Below, piece by piece: positions 30,238 to 40,764 of a DNA stretch of 64,000 nt. Position 1 is the first letter of the stretch. The number at the start of each line of letters is the position of its first letter. The notes beneath the pieces were generated by a model. It did not search any database. It saw only the letters and a program-made list of their open reading frames with translations, and was not told the origin of the DNA. Position numbers and translations under genes: made by a program. Location: the NCBI RefSeq assembly GCF_030125375.1, contig NZ_JASJUU010000001.1:682001-746000 (forward strand), given 5' to 3'. Source of the stretch: Pseudoalteromonas umbrosa. GTDB lineage: Bacteria; Pseudomonadota; Gammaproteobacteria; Enterobacterales; Alteromonadaceae.

Positions 30238-32913
30238 ATGACTGATCTCGCCAATGAAATCCTCCCGGTCAATATTGAAGATGAATTGAAAAATTCATAC
30301 CTTGATTACGCAATGAGCGTGATCGTAGGGCGTGCATTGCCAGACGTACGTGACGGACTGAAGCCAGTTCACCGTCGTGTACTTTTCGCAATGAACGAGC
30401 TACGAAATGACTGGAACAAACCTTATAAAAAATCAGCTCGTGTAGTCGGTGACGTCATCGGTAAATACCACCCTCATGGTGATAGTGCAGTATACGATAC
30501 AATCGTACGTATGGCTCAGCCATTCTCTTTACGTTACATGCTTGTTGATGGTCAAGGTAACTTCGGTTCTGTCGATGGTGACTCGGCAGCTGCAATGCGT
30601 TATACCGAAGTGCGTATGGCAAAGATGTCTCATGAGCTTCTTGCTGACCTTGACAAAGAGACTGTCGACTACGTACCTAACTATGATGGCACAGAGCAGA
30701 TCCCTGACGTGCTACCAACTAAAGTGCCAAATTTGTTAGTGAATGGTTCCTCAGGTATCGCAGTTGGTATGGCGACAAACATCCCGCCACATAACCTAAC
30801 TGAAGTGATCAATGGTTGCTTAGCAATTATTCAAAACCCTGACATCACCATTGAAGAGCTAATGGAATATATTCCAGGCCCTGATTTCCCAACTGCGGCA
30901 ATCATCAGTGGTAAAAAAGGCATCGAACAAGCCTATAAAACTGGCCGTGGTAAAGTTTATATCCGTGCTCGTGCAGAGATTGAGACTGACGAGAAAACGG
31001 GCAAAGAAACGATTATTGTCCATGAGATCCCTTACCAGGTTAACAAAGCGCGTCTTATCGAAAAAATTGCTGAGCTAGTAAAAGATAAGAAAGTGGAAGG
31101 TATCAGTGCATTACGCGATGAATCTGACAAAGACGGTATGCGTATTGTTATTGAAATTAAGCGTGGTGAAGTAGGCGAGGTTGTACTTAATAACCTATAT
31201 GCTCAGACTCAGCTACAAACCGTGTTTGGTATGAACATGGTTGCACTTGATAACAATCAACCTAAGTGTTTCAACTTAAAAGAAATGCTAGAAGCGTTTG
31301 TTATTCACCGTCGCGAAGTTGTCACACGTCGTACAGTTTACGACTTACGTAAGGCAAGAGATAGAGCACATACGCTAGAAGGTCTTGCTATTGCACTGGC
31401 AAACATTGACCCAATTATTGAGCTAATTCGTAAGTCACCAACACCATCTGAAGCGAAAGCGGCATTAACAGCGCGTGCATGGGAGCTTGGTTCTGTTGCA
31501 CCTATGCTTGAGCGTGCAGGTGAGCAAAATGTTGCAAGACCTGACTGGTTAGCAGATGAGCTTGGTATCAGAGATGGTCAATATTATCTTTCTGAACAAC
31601 AAGCACAGGCAATTCTTGATTTACGTTTACACAAGCTTACAGGCTTAGAGCATGAGAAGATCTTAGGTGAATACCAAGAACTACTAGACTTAATTGCTGA
31701 GCTACTACACATTCTTTCATCACCTGAGCGTTTGATGGAAGTTATCCGTGATGAGTTGGTTGAAATCAAAGAAGTATATGGTGATGAGCGTCGCACGGAA
31801 ATCACTGCCGCAGCACATGACATCAGCCTAGAAGACCTTATTAACGAAGAAGATGTTGTTGTAACACTCTCTCATGAAGGTTATGTGAAGTATCAGCCTC
31901 TATCTGACTACGAAGCACAGCGCCGTGGTGGTAAAGGTAAAGCGGCTACAAGAATGAAAGACGAAGATTTCATTGAGCGTCTACTTGTGGCTAATACACA
32001 CGACACAATACTTTGTTTCTCGACAGCGGGTAGATTGTACTGGTTGAAAGTATATCAATTACCACTGGCATCAAGACAAGCGCGTGGTAAGCCAATTGTT
32101 AATTTATTGCCCCTTGAAGAAGATGAGCGTATCACAACGATTTTACCAGTTCGCGAATATGAAGAAGACAAGTATGTCTTAATGGCAACAGCCAATGGTA
32201 CAGTGAAGAAAACACCACTGACTGCATACAGCCGCCAGCGTGCAAGTGGTATTATCGCAATCAACTTGAACGACGGTGATAACCTGATTGGTGCTGATAT
32301 TACTGATGGCAGTAACGACATCATGTTATTTACTGACCACGGTAAAGTTGTTCGCTTTAATGAGAAACTACGTGACTCAGAAACAGGCGAAGTGAAACTT
32401 GACCCTGAAACAGGCGAAGAGATGTTGGCATTACGTCCGATGGGTCGTACAGCAACAGGTGTTCGTGGTATTAAGATGCCAGATGGCGTAAAAGTTGTTT
32501 CATTGATTGTGCCTAAAAATGATGGTGCTATTTTAACGGTAACAGAAAACGGCTATGGCAAGCGTACGCCATTGGATGAATACCCAGCGAAGAGCCGAGC
32601 GACACAAGGGGTTGTATCAATTAAGGTAACTGAGCGTAACGGTAACGTTGTTGGCGCAGTTCAAGTTGAAGACAACAATGAAATTATGCTTATCTCTAAC
32701 CGAGGCACTTTGGTTAGAACGCGCGTAAATGAAGTCTCTACTGTAGGACGTAACACGCAAGGTGTTATATTGATCCGTACAATAGAAGATGAGCAAGTTG
32801 TCGGGCTTCAGCGCATCGAAGAAATTGAAGTAGATGAGATTGAAGATGCTGTTGTGGATGATGCTCAAGGTGAAGAAACACCACCGAGTGAACCAGAACA
32901 AGATTCTGAATAA
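30238..32913 (+). CDS. gyrA: DNA gyrase subunit A
   Basis: 891 residues. It cuts and reseals DNA during supercoiling, with GyrB. The catalytic tyrosine Y122 is in A-A-M-R-Y-T-E-V. The quinolone-pocket positions are S83 and D87, the wild-type susceptible residues. The GyrA box Q-R-R-G-G-K-G, needed for DNA wrapping, begins the six-bladed C-terminal domain, and the tail is highly acidic (E/D-rich from about 860), as in other gammaproteobacteria. A strong terminator follows. It is divergent from ubiG. Confidence 0.98.
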   Translation: MTDLANEILPVNIEDELKNSYLDYAMSVIVGRALPDVRDGLKPVHRRVLFAMNELRNDWNKPYKKSARVVGDVIGKYHPHGDSAVYDTIVRMAQPFSLRYMLVDGQGNFGSVDGDSAAAMRYTEVRMAKMSHELLADLDKETVDYVPNYDGTEQIPDVLPTKVPNLLVNGSSGIAVGMATNIPPHNLTEVINGCLAIIQNPDITIEELMEYIPGPDFPTAAIISGKKGIEQAYKTGRGKVYIRARAEIETDEKTGKETIIVHEIPYQVNKARLIEKIAELVKDKKVEGISALRDESDKDGMRIVIEIKRGEVGEVVLNNLYAQTQLQTVFGMNMVALDNNQPKCFNLKEMLEAFVIHRREVVTRRTVYDLRKARDRAHTLEGLAIALANIDPIIELIRKSPTPSEAKAALTARAWELGSVAPMLERAGEQNVARPDWLADELGIRDGQYYLSEQQAQAILDLRLHKLTGLEHEKILGEYQELLDLIAELLHILSSPERLMEVIRDELVEIKEVYGDERRTEITAAAHDISLEDLINEEDVVVTLSHEGYVKYQPLSDYEAQRRGGKGKAATRMKDEDFIERLLVANTHDTILCFSTAGRLYWLKVYQLPLASRQARGKPIVNLLPLEEDERITTILPVREYEEDKYVLMATANGTVKKTPLTAYSRQRASGIIAINLNDGDNLIGADITDGSNDIMLFTDHGKVVRFNEKLRDSETGEVKLDPETGEEMLALRPMGRTATGVRGIKMPDGVKVVSLIVPKNDGAILTVTENGYGKRTPLDEYPAKSRATQGVVSIKVTERNGNVVGAVQVEDNNEIMLISNRGTLVRTRVNEVSTVGRNTQGVILIRTIEDEQVVGLQRIEEIEVDEIEDAVVDDAQGEETPPSEPEQDSE

Positions 32914-32915
32914 TT

Positions 32916-32941
32916 AAAAAAGCGGCTTAGGCCGCTTTTTT
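32916..32941 (+). terminator. Terminator after gyrA
   Basis: AAAAAAGCGGC (32916-32926) and GCCGCTTTTTT (32931-32941) with loop TTAG: a textbook intrinsic terminator immediately after the stop codon. Confidence 0.92.
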
Positions 32942-33037
32942 ATTAAAAAAATTCAACCAAATTAAATAATTTGACCCAGAATTTTGTTTCATCTGACCCT
33001 GTATTTGATGTAAATTCATAGACTGAAGGTTTATTTT

Positions 33038-33088
33038 CGTGTCGCGTTGTATGAACAGCATTTTGCTGTTTCGCGGCACGTTTTATTT
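33038..33088 (+). promoter_or_regulatory. Hairpin plus T run in the serC leader (possible attenuator)
   Basis: CGTGTCGCG (33038-33046) pairs with CGCGGCACG (33072-33080) with one G-U pair. Inside it, AACAGC and GCTGTT form a second stem. TTTTATTT follows at once, and serC starts 15 bases later. The sequence between the gyrA terminator and serC therefore looks like a conditional terminator. Regulation is inference. Confidence 0.5.
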
Positions 33089-33102
33089 GGAATGAGGAAA
33101 AT

Positions 33103-34185
33103 ATGACTGTTTATAACTTTTGTGCAGGTCCAGCGATGTTGCCCCCTGCGGTAATGGAGAAAGCGCAAGCAGAGTTTATCAACTGGCAAGGTTTAGGTGT
33201 ATCCGTAATGGAAATAAGCCACCGTTCCAAGCCGTTTCTTAAGTTGGCTGAAGAATGTGAAGCAAGCTTAAGAAGGTTGATGAATATCTCTGATGAATTT
33301 GAAGTGTTATTTATGCACGGTGGCGGCAGAGGCCATTTCTCAGCGGTGCCTTTGAACTTACATTTGGATAGTGCACCAGGTGTGTATGTTGAGAATGGTA
33401 TTTGGTCAATTGGCGCAACGAAAGAAGGCGCAAAGTTTACGCAGGTAGAATCTCTTGATATTCGTACGGACAAAGAGGGTCAATTTGATATTTTACCGGT
33501 TTCAGATTGGTCACTACCTGAAAATGCATCTTTCATCCATTACTGCCCGAATGAAACCATAGATGGCATTGAAATCTTTGACGTGCCAAAACATCCAACA
33601 GCACCAATCGTTGCAGATATGTCTTCAATGATTTTATCCCGTGAAATTAATGTCGATGATTTTGATCTAATTTATGCTGGTGCACAAAAGAATATTGGCC
33701 CGTCAGGTTTGAGTATTGCAATTGTTCGTAAGTCTTTACTAGAAAGAGAAGGGTTACCGCGCCCTGCAATTTTAGATTACGCAATCGAAGCAAAGCAAAA
33801 CAGCATGTACAATACACCACCAACATACGCTTGGTACTTAGCGGCTGAGGTATTTAAATACTTAGAGTCAATAGGTGGCGTGCCTGCAATGGAAAAACAC
33901 AATAAAGAAAAAGCGGCATTGTTATACGATTATATTGATAGCTCTGATTTTTATTACAATAAAGTAGCGAGCACTTGTCGTTCATTAATGAATGTCCCGT
34001 TTTGGCTTAAAGATGATGCACTGAATGACATCTTCCTTGAGCAAGCAGAACAAAACGGTTTAATGGCGCTTGAAGGTCATCGTTTTGTCGGTGGTATGCG
34101 CGCAAGTATTTATAACGCAATGCCAATAGAGGGCATTGAAGCATTAATTGTATTCATGAAAAAATTTGCAGCGGAGCACAGCTGA
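33103..34185 (+). CDS. serC: Phosphoserine aminotransferase
   Basis: 360 residues. It makes 3-phosphoserine (serine synthesis) and 4-phosphohydroxythreonine (pyridoxal phosphate synthesis). Family features: F-C-A-G-P-A at the start, H-G-G-G-R-G-H-F (72-79) and the PLP-binding lysine K196 in [15 protein letters not shown] sits 7 bases before the ATG. The stop codon overlaps the aroA start by one base (TGATG at 34183-34187), so serC-aroA is translationally coupled, as in many gammaproteobacteria. A hairpin with a T run lies in the leader. Confidence 0.97.
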   Translation: MTVYNFCAGPAMLPPAVMEKAQAEFINWQGLGVSVMEISHRSKPFLKLAEECEASLRRLMNISDEFEVLFMHGGGRGHFSAVPLNLHLDSAPGVYVENGIWSIGATKEGAKFTQVESLDIRTDKEGQFDILPVSDWSLPENASFIHYCPNETIDGIEIFDVPKHPTAPIVADMSSMILSREINVDDFDLIYAGAQKNIGPSGLSIAIVRKSLLEREGLPRPAILDYAIEAKQNSMYNTPPTYAWYLAAEVFKYLESIGGVPAMEKHNKEKAALLYDYIDSSDFYYNKVASTCRSLMNVPFWLKDDALNDIFLEQAEQNGLMALEGHRFVGGMRASIYNAMPIEGIEALIVFMKKFAAEHS

Positions 34186-35465
34186 TGGAACAGTTACCTT
34201 TAAGACCAATAAAAAAAGTATCTGGCTCTGTGACCTTGCCAGGTTCAAAGAGCTTATCAAACCGTATTCTTTTACTTGCCGCTTTATGTGACGGAGTAAC
34301 AGAAGTTCGCAATTTGTTAGACAGTGATGATATTCGCCATATGCTCGCCGCTTTAGATGTGATGGGTGTTAAGGTTGAATTGAATGATGACAAAACAATA
34401 GCGAAAGTACACGGTAACGGTGGCCACTTTAATACGCCTGAACAACCATTGTTTTTAGGTAATGCAGGTACAGCCTTTCGCCCTCTGACTGCAGTTTTAG
34501 CTGCGACAGAGGGAAAGTTCACATTGACTGGTGAGCCAAGAATGGAAGAGCGCCCAATTGGTCATCTTGTTGATGCACTTGATATATTAGGTGCTGATGT
34601 TACCTATCTGAAAAATGAACACTATCCGCCACTTGATATTGTTGGGAAAAAGCTTAAAGGCGGCACAGTTGAGATTGATGGCAGTATTTCAAGTCAATTT
34701 TTAACTGCGCTTCTGATGGCTGCACCATTATTTGATGGTGACAGTGAAATTAAGATCTCCGGCGAGCTAGTTTCTAAGCCTTACATTGATATTACATTAG
34801 GTGTAATGAAGCAGTTTGGTGTGAACGTAGAGCATGATAATTATCAAGTGTTTTATGTCAAAGGCCAACAGGGCTACACCTCACCAAGCAGTATTATGGT
34901 GGAAGGTGACGCTTCTTCTGCATCTTACTTTGTGGCAGCAGCAGCAATCGCAGGAGGCGAAATTGAAATAAATGGTGTTGGCAAAGCAAGTGTGCAAGGT
35001 GATATCGGTTTTGCACAAGTGATGGAGCAAGTTGGTGCTCAAATTGATTGGTTCGATGAAAAACTAGTCGTGAGAAAGGGTGAGTTGCAAGGTGTTGATA
35101 TCGACGCCAATGCTATTCCTGATGCAGCGATGACGTTGGCTACAGTCGCACTGTTTGCGAAAGGTAAGACGGCTATTCGTAATATTTATAATTGGCGAGT
35201 GAAAGAAACCGATCGTTTATACGCAATGGCGACGGAGCTACGCAAAGTCGGTGCTGAAGTAGTTGAAGGTGAAGATTTCATTGAGATCACACCGCCGACA
35301 GAGTTCAAACAGGCTGAGATAGACACTTATAACGATCATCGAATTGCAATGTGTTTCTCAATGGTCGCTGTTGGTGGTCAAACAGTTACAATTAATGATC
35401 CTGGCTGCACAGCGAAAACTTTCCCTACCTACTTTGATGTGCTGTCCTCAATCTCGCAGCACTAG
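34185..35465 (+). CDS. aroA: 3-phosphoshikimate 1-carboxyvinyltransferase (EPSP synthase)
   Basis: 426 residues. It transfers the enolpyruvyl group of PEP to shikimate 3-phosphate in aromatic amino-acid synthesis. Motifs: G-S-K-S-L-S-N-R near residue 20 (K22 and R27 bind substrate), [11 protein letters not shown] around residue 90 with Gly in the position typical of class I enzymes, and later E-T-D-R-L-Y-A-M and N-D-H-R-I-A-M. It overlaps serC by one base. A hairpin follows the stop codon. Confidence 0.97.
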   Translation: MEQLPLRPIKKVSGSVTLPGSKSLSNRILLLAALCDGVTEVRNLLDSDDIRHMLAALDVMGVKVELNDDKTIAKVHGNGGHFNTPEQPLFLGNAGTAFRPLTAVLAATEGKFTLTGEPRMEERPIGHLVDALDILGADVTYLKNEHYPPLDIVGKKLKGGTVEIDGSISSQFLTALLMAAPLFDGDSEIKISGELVSKPYIDITLGVMKQFGVNVEHDNYQVFYVKGQQGYTSPSSIMVEGDASSASYFVAAAAIAGGEIEINGVGKASVQGDIGFAQVMEQVGAQIDWFDEKLVVRKGELQGVDIDANAIPDAAMTLATVALFAKGKTAIRNIYNWRVKETDRLYAMATELRKVGAEVVEGEDFIEITPPTEFKQAEIDTYNDHRIAMCFSMVAVGGQTVTINDPGCTAKTFPTYFDVLSSISQH

Positions 35466-35474
35466 TCAGATTTA

Positions 35475-35497
35475 AGAGCGTGTTTTTCACACGCTCT
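35475..35497 (+). terminator. Hairpin after aroA
   Basis: AGAGCGTGT (35475-35483) and ACACGCTCT (35489-35497) around TTTTC. It is 9 bases past the aroA stop. No T run follows, so termination strength is uncertain. Confidence 0.5.
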
Positions 35498-35574
35498 CAT
35501 ACCTAATTAAGATACAAATTCGGCAATAGAACAAAAAGTTACATCTTGATAAGGATCTATTCATCAAACTTGCG

Positions 35575-35580
35575 TATAAT
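35575..35580 (+). promoter_or_regulatory. -10 element of a probable cmk promoter
   Basis: A perfect TATAAT preceded by TTGCG, with no good -35 at 16-18 bases. It lies 42 bases before the cmk start, followed by a GC-rich discriminator (AGGCGCC). Confidence 0.45.
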
Positions 35581-35621
35581 AGGCGCCGATTTATATAAGG
35601 TGTGCATTTCAGGAGGTTTTA

Positions 35622-36329
35622 ATGCAGGCTGCAATGCCCGTAATCACCGTAGACGGCCCAAGCGGATCTGGCAAAGGGACTGTTTGTCGTTTGTTGGCTG
35701 AGAAATTAAATTGGGATGTTTTAGACAGCGGTGCAATATACCGCGTTCTGTCTATTGCAGTGTTACATCATCAAATCGCACTGGATAATGAAGAGGCGTT
35801 GGTTCCTTTAGCTGCGAACCTTGACGTTCAATTTATGATTGATAGCACGTCTAAGAAATCTAGAATTGTGCTTGAAGGCGAAGATGTAACGAATACAATC
35901 CGCAATGAAGAAGTAGGGGCTACGGCTTCAAAAATAGCCATGCTTCCGCGAGTTAGAGAGGCACTTTTACGCAGACAGCGTGCATTTAGAACTGAGAATG
36001 GCCTTATTGCGGATGGTCGTGATATGGGCACAGTTGTTTTCCCATCAGCGGAATTAAAAATTTATCTTACTGCAAGTGCTGAAGAACGTGCTAAGAGACG
36101 CTTTAATGAGTTGAAGGATAAGGGGCTTGATGTTACACTTGAGGGCCTTTTAGAAGATATCAAAGCACGTGATGACCGTGATATGAATAGAAAAGTAGCG
36201 CCGCTAGTGCCTGCTGAAGATGCTATTCACATAGATACCACGACTTTAGATGCCGACCAAGTATATCAGCAAGTGCTTAAACTTGTTGATGAAGCTGTAT
36301 TGTCAGGCAAACTTCCGAAAGTTAGCTAA
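35622..36329 (+). CDS. cmk: Cytidylate kinase
   Basis: 235 residues. It phosphorylates CMP and dCMP with ATP. The P-loop G-P-S-G-S-G-K-G-T is at residues 12-20. The family blocks [19 protein letters not shown] and R-D-D-R-D-M-N-R are all present. AGGAGG lies 5 bases before the ATG, a very strong ribosome site. The cmk-rpsA order is conserved across gammaproteobacteria. An intrinsic terminator separates it from rpsA. Confidence 0.97.
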   Translation: MQAAMPVITVDGPSGSGKGTVCRLLAEKLNWDVLDSGAIYRVLSIAVLHHQIALDNEEALVPLAANLDVQFMIDSTSKKSRIVLEGEDVTNTIRNEEVGATASKIAMLPRVREALLRRQRAFRTENGLIADGRDMGTVVFPSAELKIYLTASAEERAKRRFNELKDKGLDVTLEGLLEDIKARDDRDMNRKVAPLVPAEDAIHIDTTTLDADQVYQQVLKLVDEAVLSGKLPKVS

Positions 36330-36339
36330 TTTATCATAG

Positions 36340-36366
36340 CACTGGCAAGGCCGCCGGTGTTTTTTT
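36340..36366 (+). terminator. Terminator between cmk and rpsA
   Basis: CACTGGC (36340-36346) pairs with GCCGGTG (36353-36359) with one G-U, followed by seven T. It probably only partly separates cmk from rpsA. Confidence 0.75.
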
Positions 36367-36424
36367 AACTACCCCATGCAGCATGGTCGCTTATTGGTAC
36401 ATTTATATATGAGACGTATTTAGT

Positions 36425-38092
36425 ATGTCAGAAAATTTTGCGCAGTTATTTGAAGAAAGCCTAAAGGGTTTTGAAGCAGAGCAAGGCTCTATCGTTAAAG
36501 GTACAGTTATTTCAATCGAGAACAACATCGTTCTTGTTGACGCTGGCCTTAAGTCTGAAAGTGCAATCCCTGCAGAGCAATTCAAAAATGCTGCTGGTGA
36601 ACTAGAAGTTGCTGTTGGCGACGAAGTAGACGTAGCACTAGACGCAATCGAAGACGGTTTCGGTGAAACTATCCTTTCTCGTGAGAAAGCGAAGCGTCAC
36701 GAAGCTTGGATCCGTCTTGAGAAAGCATGTGAAGACCAAGAGACTGTTATCGGTATTATCAACGGTAAAGTTAAAGGTGGTTTCACTGTTGAAGTTGATT
36801 CAATCCGTGCTTTCCTACCTGGTTCACTTGTTGATGTTCGTCCTGTACGTGACACTGCTCACCTTGAAGGTAAAGAGCTTGAGTTCAAAGTAATCAAGCT
36901 TGACCAGAAGCGTAACAACGTTGTTGTTTCTCGTCGTGCAGTTATCGAATCTGAGAACTCACAAGAGCGTGAAGAGCTTCTTGCTAACCTTGTTGAAGGT
37001 CAAGAAGTTAAAGGTATCGTTAAAAACCTTACTGACTACGGTGCATTCGTAGATCTAGGTGGTGTTGACGGTCTACTTCACATCACTGACATGGCTTGGA
37101 AGCGCGTTAAGCACCCAAGTGAAATCGTAAATGTTGGTGACGAAATCGCTGTTAAAGTACTTAAGTTCGACAAAGAGAAGACTCGTGTTTCTCTAGGTCT
37201 TAAGCAACTTGGCGAAGATCCTTGGGCAGCAATCGCTGGTCGTTACCCAGAAGGCGCTAAGCTTACTGGTCGCGTTACAAACCTAACTGACTACGGTTGT
37301 TTCGTTGAGATCGAAGAAGGCGTTGAAGGTCTAGTACACGTTTCTGAAATGGACTGGACTAACAAGAACATCCACCCTTCAAAAGTTGTTTCACTAGGTG
37401 ACACTGTTGAAGTTATGGTTCTTGAAATTGACGAAGAACGTCGTCGTATTTCTCTAGGTCTTAAGCAGTGTAAAGCTAACCCTTGGCAGGAATTTGCTCG
37501 TCTACAGAACAAAGGCGACCAAGTTACTGGTAAGATCAAGTCAATCACTGACTTCGGTATCTTCATCGGTCTTGACGGCGGCATCGACGGTCTTGTACAC
37601 CTTTCTGACATCTCTTGGAACACTCCAGGCGAAGAAGCTGTACGTGAGTACAAGAAAGGCGACGAGATCACTGCAATCGTTCTTCAAGTTGACCCAGAGC
37701 GTGAGCGTATCTCACTAGGCGTTAAGCAAATCGAAGCTGATCCTTTCAATAACTACCTAGACGCAAACAAAAAAGGTGCTATTGTTAAAGGTAAAGTGAC
37801 TGAAGTTGACGCGAAAGGCGCAACTGTAGAGCTTGCTGAAGGTGTTGAAGGTTACATCCGTGTAGCTGACATCGCTCAAGAGCGCGTTGAAGATGCAACT
37901 TCTGTTGTTTCTGAAGGTGACGAAGTAGAAGCTAAGTTTGTAGGTGTTGACCGTAAGAACCGTGCGATCAGCCTATCTGTTAAAGCTATCTTCGAAGCTG
38001 AAGAGAAAGAAGCTCTAGAGAAGCTTAAGAAAGAAGAGCCAGCGTTCGAAAACGCAATGGCAGCTGCTTTCAAAAATGCTCAAAAAGACTAA
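36425..38092 (+). CDS. rpsA: 30S ribosomal protein S1
   Basis: 555 residues with six S1/OB repeats; each shows the G-x-V-x-x-x-T-D-Y-G-x-F-V-like pattern (for example [10 protein letters not shown] and [10 protein letters not shown]). Repeats 1-2 bind the ribosome, repeats 3-6 bind mRNA. It helps load structured mRNAs onto the 30S subunit. Codon choice is strikingly uniform (CTT, GTT, CGT rich), as expected for a highly expressed gene. In E. coli S1 represses its own translation; the short leader may play that part here. Confidence 0.98.
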   Translation: MSENFAQLFEESLKGFEAEQGSIVKGTVISIENNIVLVDAGLKSESAIPAEQFKNAAGELEVAVGDEVDVALDAIEDGFGETILSREKAKRHEAWIRLEKACEDQETVIGIINGKVKGGFTVEVDSIRAFLPGSLVDVRPVRDTAHLEGKELEFKVIKLDQKRNNVVVSRRAVIESENSQEREELLANLVEGQEVKGIVKNLTDYGAFVDLGGVDGLLHITDMAWKRVKHPSEIVNVGDEIAVKVLKFDKEKTRVSLGLKQLGEDPWAAIAGRYPEGAKLTGRVTNLTDYGCFVEIEEGVEGLVHVSEMDWTNKNIHPSKVVSLGDTVEVMVLEIDEERRRISLGLKQCKANPWQEFARLQNKGDQVTGKIKSITDFGIFIGLDGGIDGLVHLSDISWNTPGEEAVREYKKGDEITAIVLQVDPERERISLGVKQIEADPFNNYLDANKKGAIVKGKVTEVDAKGATVELAEGVEGYIRVADIAQERVEDATSVVSEGDEVEAKFVGVDRKNRAISLSVKAIFEAEEKEALEKLKKEEPAFENAMAAAFKNAQKD

Positions 38093-38107
38093 TTCTTAAG
38101 TCTAATC

Positions 38108-38137
38108 AAGAAGGGCACTTTAGCCCTTCTTTTTTTA
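38108..38137 (+). terminator. Terminator after rpsA
   Basis: AAGAAGGGC (38108-38116) and GCCCTTCTT (38123-38131), with the T run continuing to 38136. Strong intrinsic terminator before ihfB. Confidence 0.9.
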
Positions 38138-38152
38138 TTTAAAGGAAACGTT

Positions 38153-38443
38153 ATGACAAAGTCTGAATTAATAGAAAAACTTGCTGAACAGCATGCACAT
38201 GTTCCTGTAAAAGACGTAGAAAATGCAGTAAAAGAAGTTTTAGAACAAATGGCGGGTTCACTATCTGGCTCTGATAGAATTGAAATCCGTGGCTTTGGCA
38301 GTTTCTCTCTGCACTACCGCTCTCCTAGAACTGGTCGCAACCCTAAAACAGGCGAAACAGTAGAGTTGGATGGCAAATATGTTCCACACTTTAAGCCTGG
38401 CAAAGAATTAAGAGATCGCGTTAACGCTAGTCTCGAAGGGTAA
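38153..38443 (+). CDS. ihfB: Integration host factor subunit beta
   Basis: 96 residues. With IhfA it forms the DNA-bending IHF heterodimer. The DNABII signature is visible: [10 protein letters not shown] and R-N-P-K-T-G-E, with the proline-tipped minor-groove arm. The start S-E-L-I-E-K-L and length match IhfB rather than IhfA. AAGGAAACGTT precedes the ATG. It follows rpsA as in E. coli. Confidence 0.96.
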   Translation: MTKSELIEKLAEQHAHVPVKDVENAVKEVLEQMAGSLSGSDRIEIRGFGSFSLHYRSPRTGRNPKTGETVELDGKYVPHFKPGKELRDRVNASLEG

Positions 38444-38458
38444 TTGGAGATACCTAAT

Positions 38459-38728
38459 TTGGTTCGAGTTGTTAAAAAGGGACTACTTTTAGTGTTGCTT
38501 TTAGTGGCGTTTGTAGTAGGCACACAGAATCCGAATGTTGTTGAAGTAAACTTTATCGTTGCAAGTGCCGAAATGCCGTTAGCGACACTGCTGAGCTTAT
38601 GTCTGTTTTCAGGTATAATTCTTGGTGTTTTGTTTAACTTAAGTTCAATCGTAAGGTTAAAACAAAAGAATCGTCAGTTACATAAAACGAATAATTTATT
38701 GTTGAATAAAGATCAAAGCCAGTCATGA
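38459..38728 (+). CDS. lapA: LapA-domain membrane protein (YciS-like)
   Basis: About 90 residues. The start is uncertain: TTG at 38459 is preferred because GGAG lies about 9 bases upstream; TTG at 38444 would add five residues. Two transmembrane helices (K-K-G-L-L-L-V-L-L-L-V-A-F and L-A-T-L-L-S-L-C-L-F-S-G-I-I) flank a short G-T-Q-N-P-N-V-V-E-V-N-F segment typical of the DUF1049/LapA family. A charged cytoplasmic tail follows. The stop overlaps the lapB start (ATGA), as in E. coli. LapA and LapB work together in lipopolysaccharide assembly control. Confidence 0.88.
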   Translation: MVRVVKKGLLLVLLLVAFVVGTQNPNVVEVNFIVASAEMPLATLLSLCLFSGIILGVLFNLSSIVRLKQKNRQLHKTNNLLLNKDQSQS

Positions 38729-39861
38729 TCGAGCTTTTGTTCTTGCTGCTTCCTGTTGCCGCTGCTTATGGCTATGTAATGGGAAAGAACAGTGCTAAAA
38801 ATTTGGCACATGAGCAAAATAGAAAAATCACATCCGAATATAGTAAAGGCCTGAAATTCTTACTTGATAGAGAAGAAGATCAGGGTCTTGAACATCTAAT
38901 ACAGCTGCTAGAAGTGTCAGCTGATTCAGTAGAGCACTATTTGACTCTCGCTACCTTATTTAGAAAGCGCGGTGAACTCGATAGAGCGATCAAAATTCAT
39001 GAGTTACTTATAGAACAGCCCAATCTAGATATAGAATTGGTCAAGTCCTGCAGGCTGGAATTAGCAAAAGATTATATAATGGCAGGGTTATTAGATGGGG
39101 CAGAATCAAATTTAGTCGTTTTAGTTAAAGCAGGTTTTGAAGATGCTTTGGAGCCCATGATCCAGCTTTATTCGCAAACGAGAGACTGGCAAAAAGGTGT
39201 AAATATGTACGAAGCATATTCTGACCTATTTTCCGATAAGGCCAGTTGTGCTGCGATTGCGAATTTTTATTGTGAAGTTGCAATTGAATCAAAGGATATC
39301 AAATTTTTTGAACAAGCGACGAAGCTCAATCATCAAGCTATCAGACCTTTATATGAGTTAGGCCTTGATGCACATGGCCGTCAAGATAATGTAAAAGCAA
39401 TTTATTATTGGCGCAAACTGACCTCTGAATTTCCTCAAATCGCACCTCTTATTATTAACGATCTTCAAACCTGCTATGAGAGCTTGAATATCTCGGAAGA
39501 GTTTTATGGCTTGGTAGGGGAATTACTCCCGAATGCCGGCGTAACAATAAAAATAAAGCATTGTCAGGGGCTAGTAGAGTCCGGAAAAGTAACAGAAGCG
39601 ATAGTATTTCTAACTGACAGCTTAAAGAGAGAGCCGTCAATAAGAGGGTTCAGCTATTTACTGCAACTTTTGAGTGCCAAAAATGTAAGAATTCAAGATG
39701 TATTGGAAGAGATTGATAACCTCGTTACATCTTACATATCCACTAAGCCCGATTATCAATGCAATAAATGTGGCTTTACCAGCCATAAACTATACTGGTT
39801 ATGCCCATCGTGTAAAACGTGGGAGTCTGTTGTACCTAGTCGGGGTTTAGATGGTTATTAA
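38725..39861 (+). CDS. lapB: Lipopolysaccharide assembly protein LapB (YciM)
   Basis: 378 residues. One N-terminal membrane anchor (about residues 1-18), then TPR repeats through the middle, then a C-terminal rubredoxin-like metal site with C-N-K-C and C-P-S-C (residues about 350-370). In E. coli LapB is essential: it steers LpxC to FtsH for degradation and thereby balances LPS and phospholipid synthesis. Translational coupling with lapA (4-base overlap) and the following pyrF match the enterobacterial order. Length is close to the E. coli protein (389). Confidence 0.95.
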   Translation: MIELLFLLLPVAAAYGYVMGKNSAKNLAHEQNRKITSEYSKGLKFLLDREEDQGLEHLIQLLEVSADSVEHYLTLATLFRKRGELDRAIKIHELLIEQPNLDIELVKSCRLELAKDYIMAGLLDGAESNLVVLVKAGFEDALEPMIQLYSQTRDWQKGVNMYEAYSDLFSDKASCAAIANFYCEVAIESKDIKFFEQATKLNHQAIRPLYELGLDAHGRQDNVKAIYYWRKLTSEFPQIAPLIINDLQTCYESLNISEEFYGLVGELLPNAGVTIKIKHCQGLVESGKVTEAIVFLTDSLKREPSIRGFSYLLQLLSAKNVRIQDVLEEIDNLVTSYISTKPDYQCNKCGFTSHKLYWLCPSCKTWESVVPSRGLDGY

Positions 39862-39900
39862 TATTGTATGTGATTCTTTTAAAAGAAAATTAAGGTAATT

Positions 39901-40605
39901 ATGTCAAATATTGAACAAAAGAAAGTGCTAATTGCATTAGATTATGACAACGAGAGTGCGGCTTTAGCATTTGTGTCTCAGCTTTCACCAGATGAGTGTC
40001 GTTTAAAAGTAGGTAAAGAGATGTTTACTTACTTTGGCCCTCAGTTTGTTAAAAAGCTAGTAGATCTAGGATTTGACGTATTCCTTGACCTGAAATTTCA
40101 TGATATCCCAAATACGGTTGCAAAAGCAGTCACTGCTGCTGCGGAGTTAGGCGTATGGATGGTCAATGTGCACGCTAGTGGCGGTACTGAAATGATGTCA
40201 AAAGCCAAAGAAGCGTTAAGTAAATATGGTGATAAGGCGCCGTTGCTTATTGCTGTTACTGTTTTGACAAGTATGGACCAAGCTCAGCTTAGCAAATTGG
40301 GTATTGATAAAACACCACAGGAGCAGGTGCTTTACTTGGCAAAACTGGCTAAAGAGTCAGGGTTGGATGGGGTAGTGTGTTCAGCGCAAGAAGCGGAGAC
40401 ATTAAAAGCACAGCTTGGTAATGAATTTAAGCTTATTACTCCGGGGATCCGACCTGCTGGTAGTGATGCGGGTGACCAAAAGCGCATTATGACCCCTGCT
40501 AAAGCTATCGAAGCTGGCAGTGACTATCTAGTGATTGGCAGACCGATCACTAAAGCCGAAGATCCTGCAAAAGCACTGAGAGATATAAACGCAAGTATTT
40601 CTTAA
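39901..40605 (+). CDS. pyrF: Orotidine 5'-phosphate decarboxylase
   Basis: 234 residues. Last step of UMP synthesis. The catalytic Asp-Lys-Asp array is in F-L-D63-L-K65-F-H-D68-I-P-N-T. The phosphate-binding end reads T-P-G-I-R-P-A and V-I-G-R-P-I. It follows lapB with 39 bases between, the same order as in E. coli. A hairpin follows the stop codon. Confidence 0.97.
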   Translation: MSNIEQKKVLIALDYDNESAALAFVSQLSPDECRLKVGKEMFTYFGPQFVKKLVDLGFDVFLDLKFHDIPNTVAKAVTAAAELGVWMVNVHASGGTEMMSKAKEALSKYGDKAPLLIAVTVLTSMDQAQLSKLGIDKTPQEQVLYLAKLAKESGLDGVVCSAQEAETLKAQLGNEFKLITPGIRPAGSDAGDQKRIMTPAKAIEAGSDYLVIGRPITKAEDPAKALRDINASIS

Positions 40606-40611
40606 TTGAAT

Positions 40612-40642
40612 ACTCGTTAGGCCTGTCCTAGGCCTAACGAGT
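40612..40642 (+). terminator. Hairpin after pyrF
   Basis: Perfect 12-base arms ACTCGTTAGGCC (40612-40623) and GGCCTAACGAGT (40631-40642) with a 7-base loop. No T run follows. Confidence 0.55.
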
Positions 40643-40764
40643 CTCAATCTCTCGTCATCAATGCTCACCACTATATTCGTTATATATTTTTTAAATCTAG
40701 ATTGATGTTTGATGCGTACAAATGTGCTTAATAACCATTTGTAAGGCAGGGTTAAACAAGCGTC

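Noticed and set aside
30484..30507. GyrA quinolone-resistance substitutions
   Set aside because: Positions 83 and 87 are Ser and Asp, the susceptible type.
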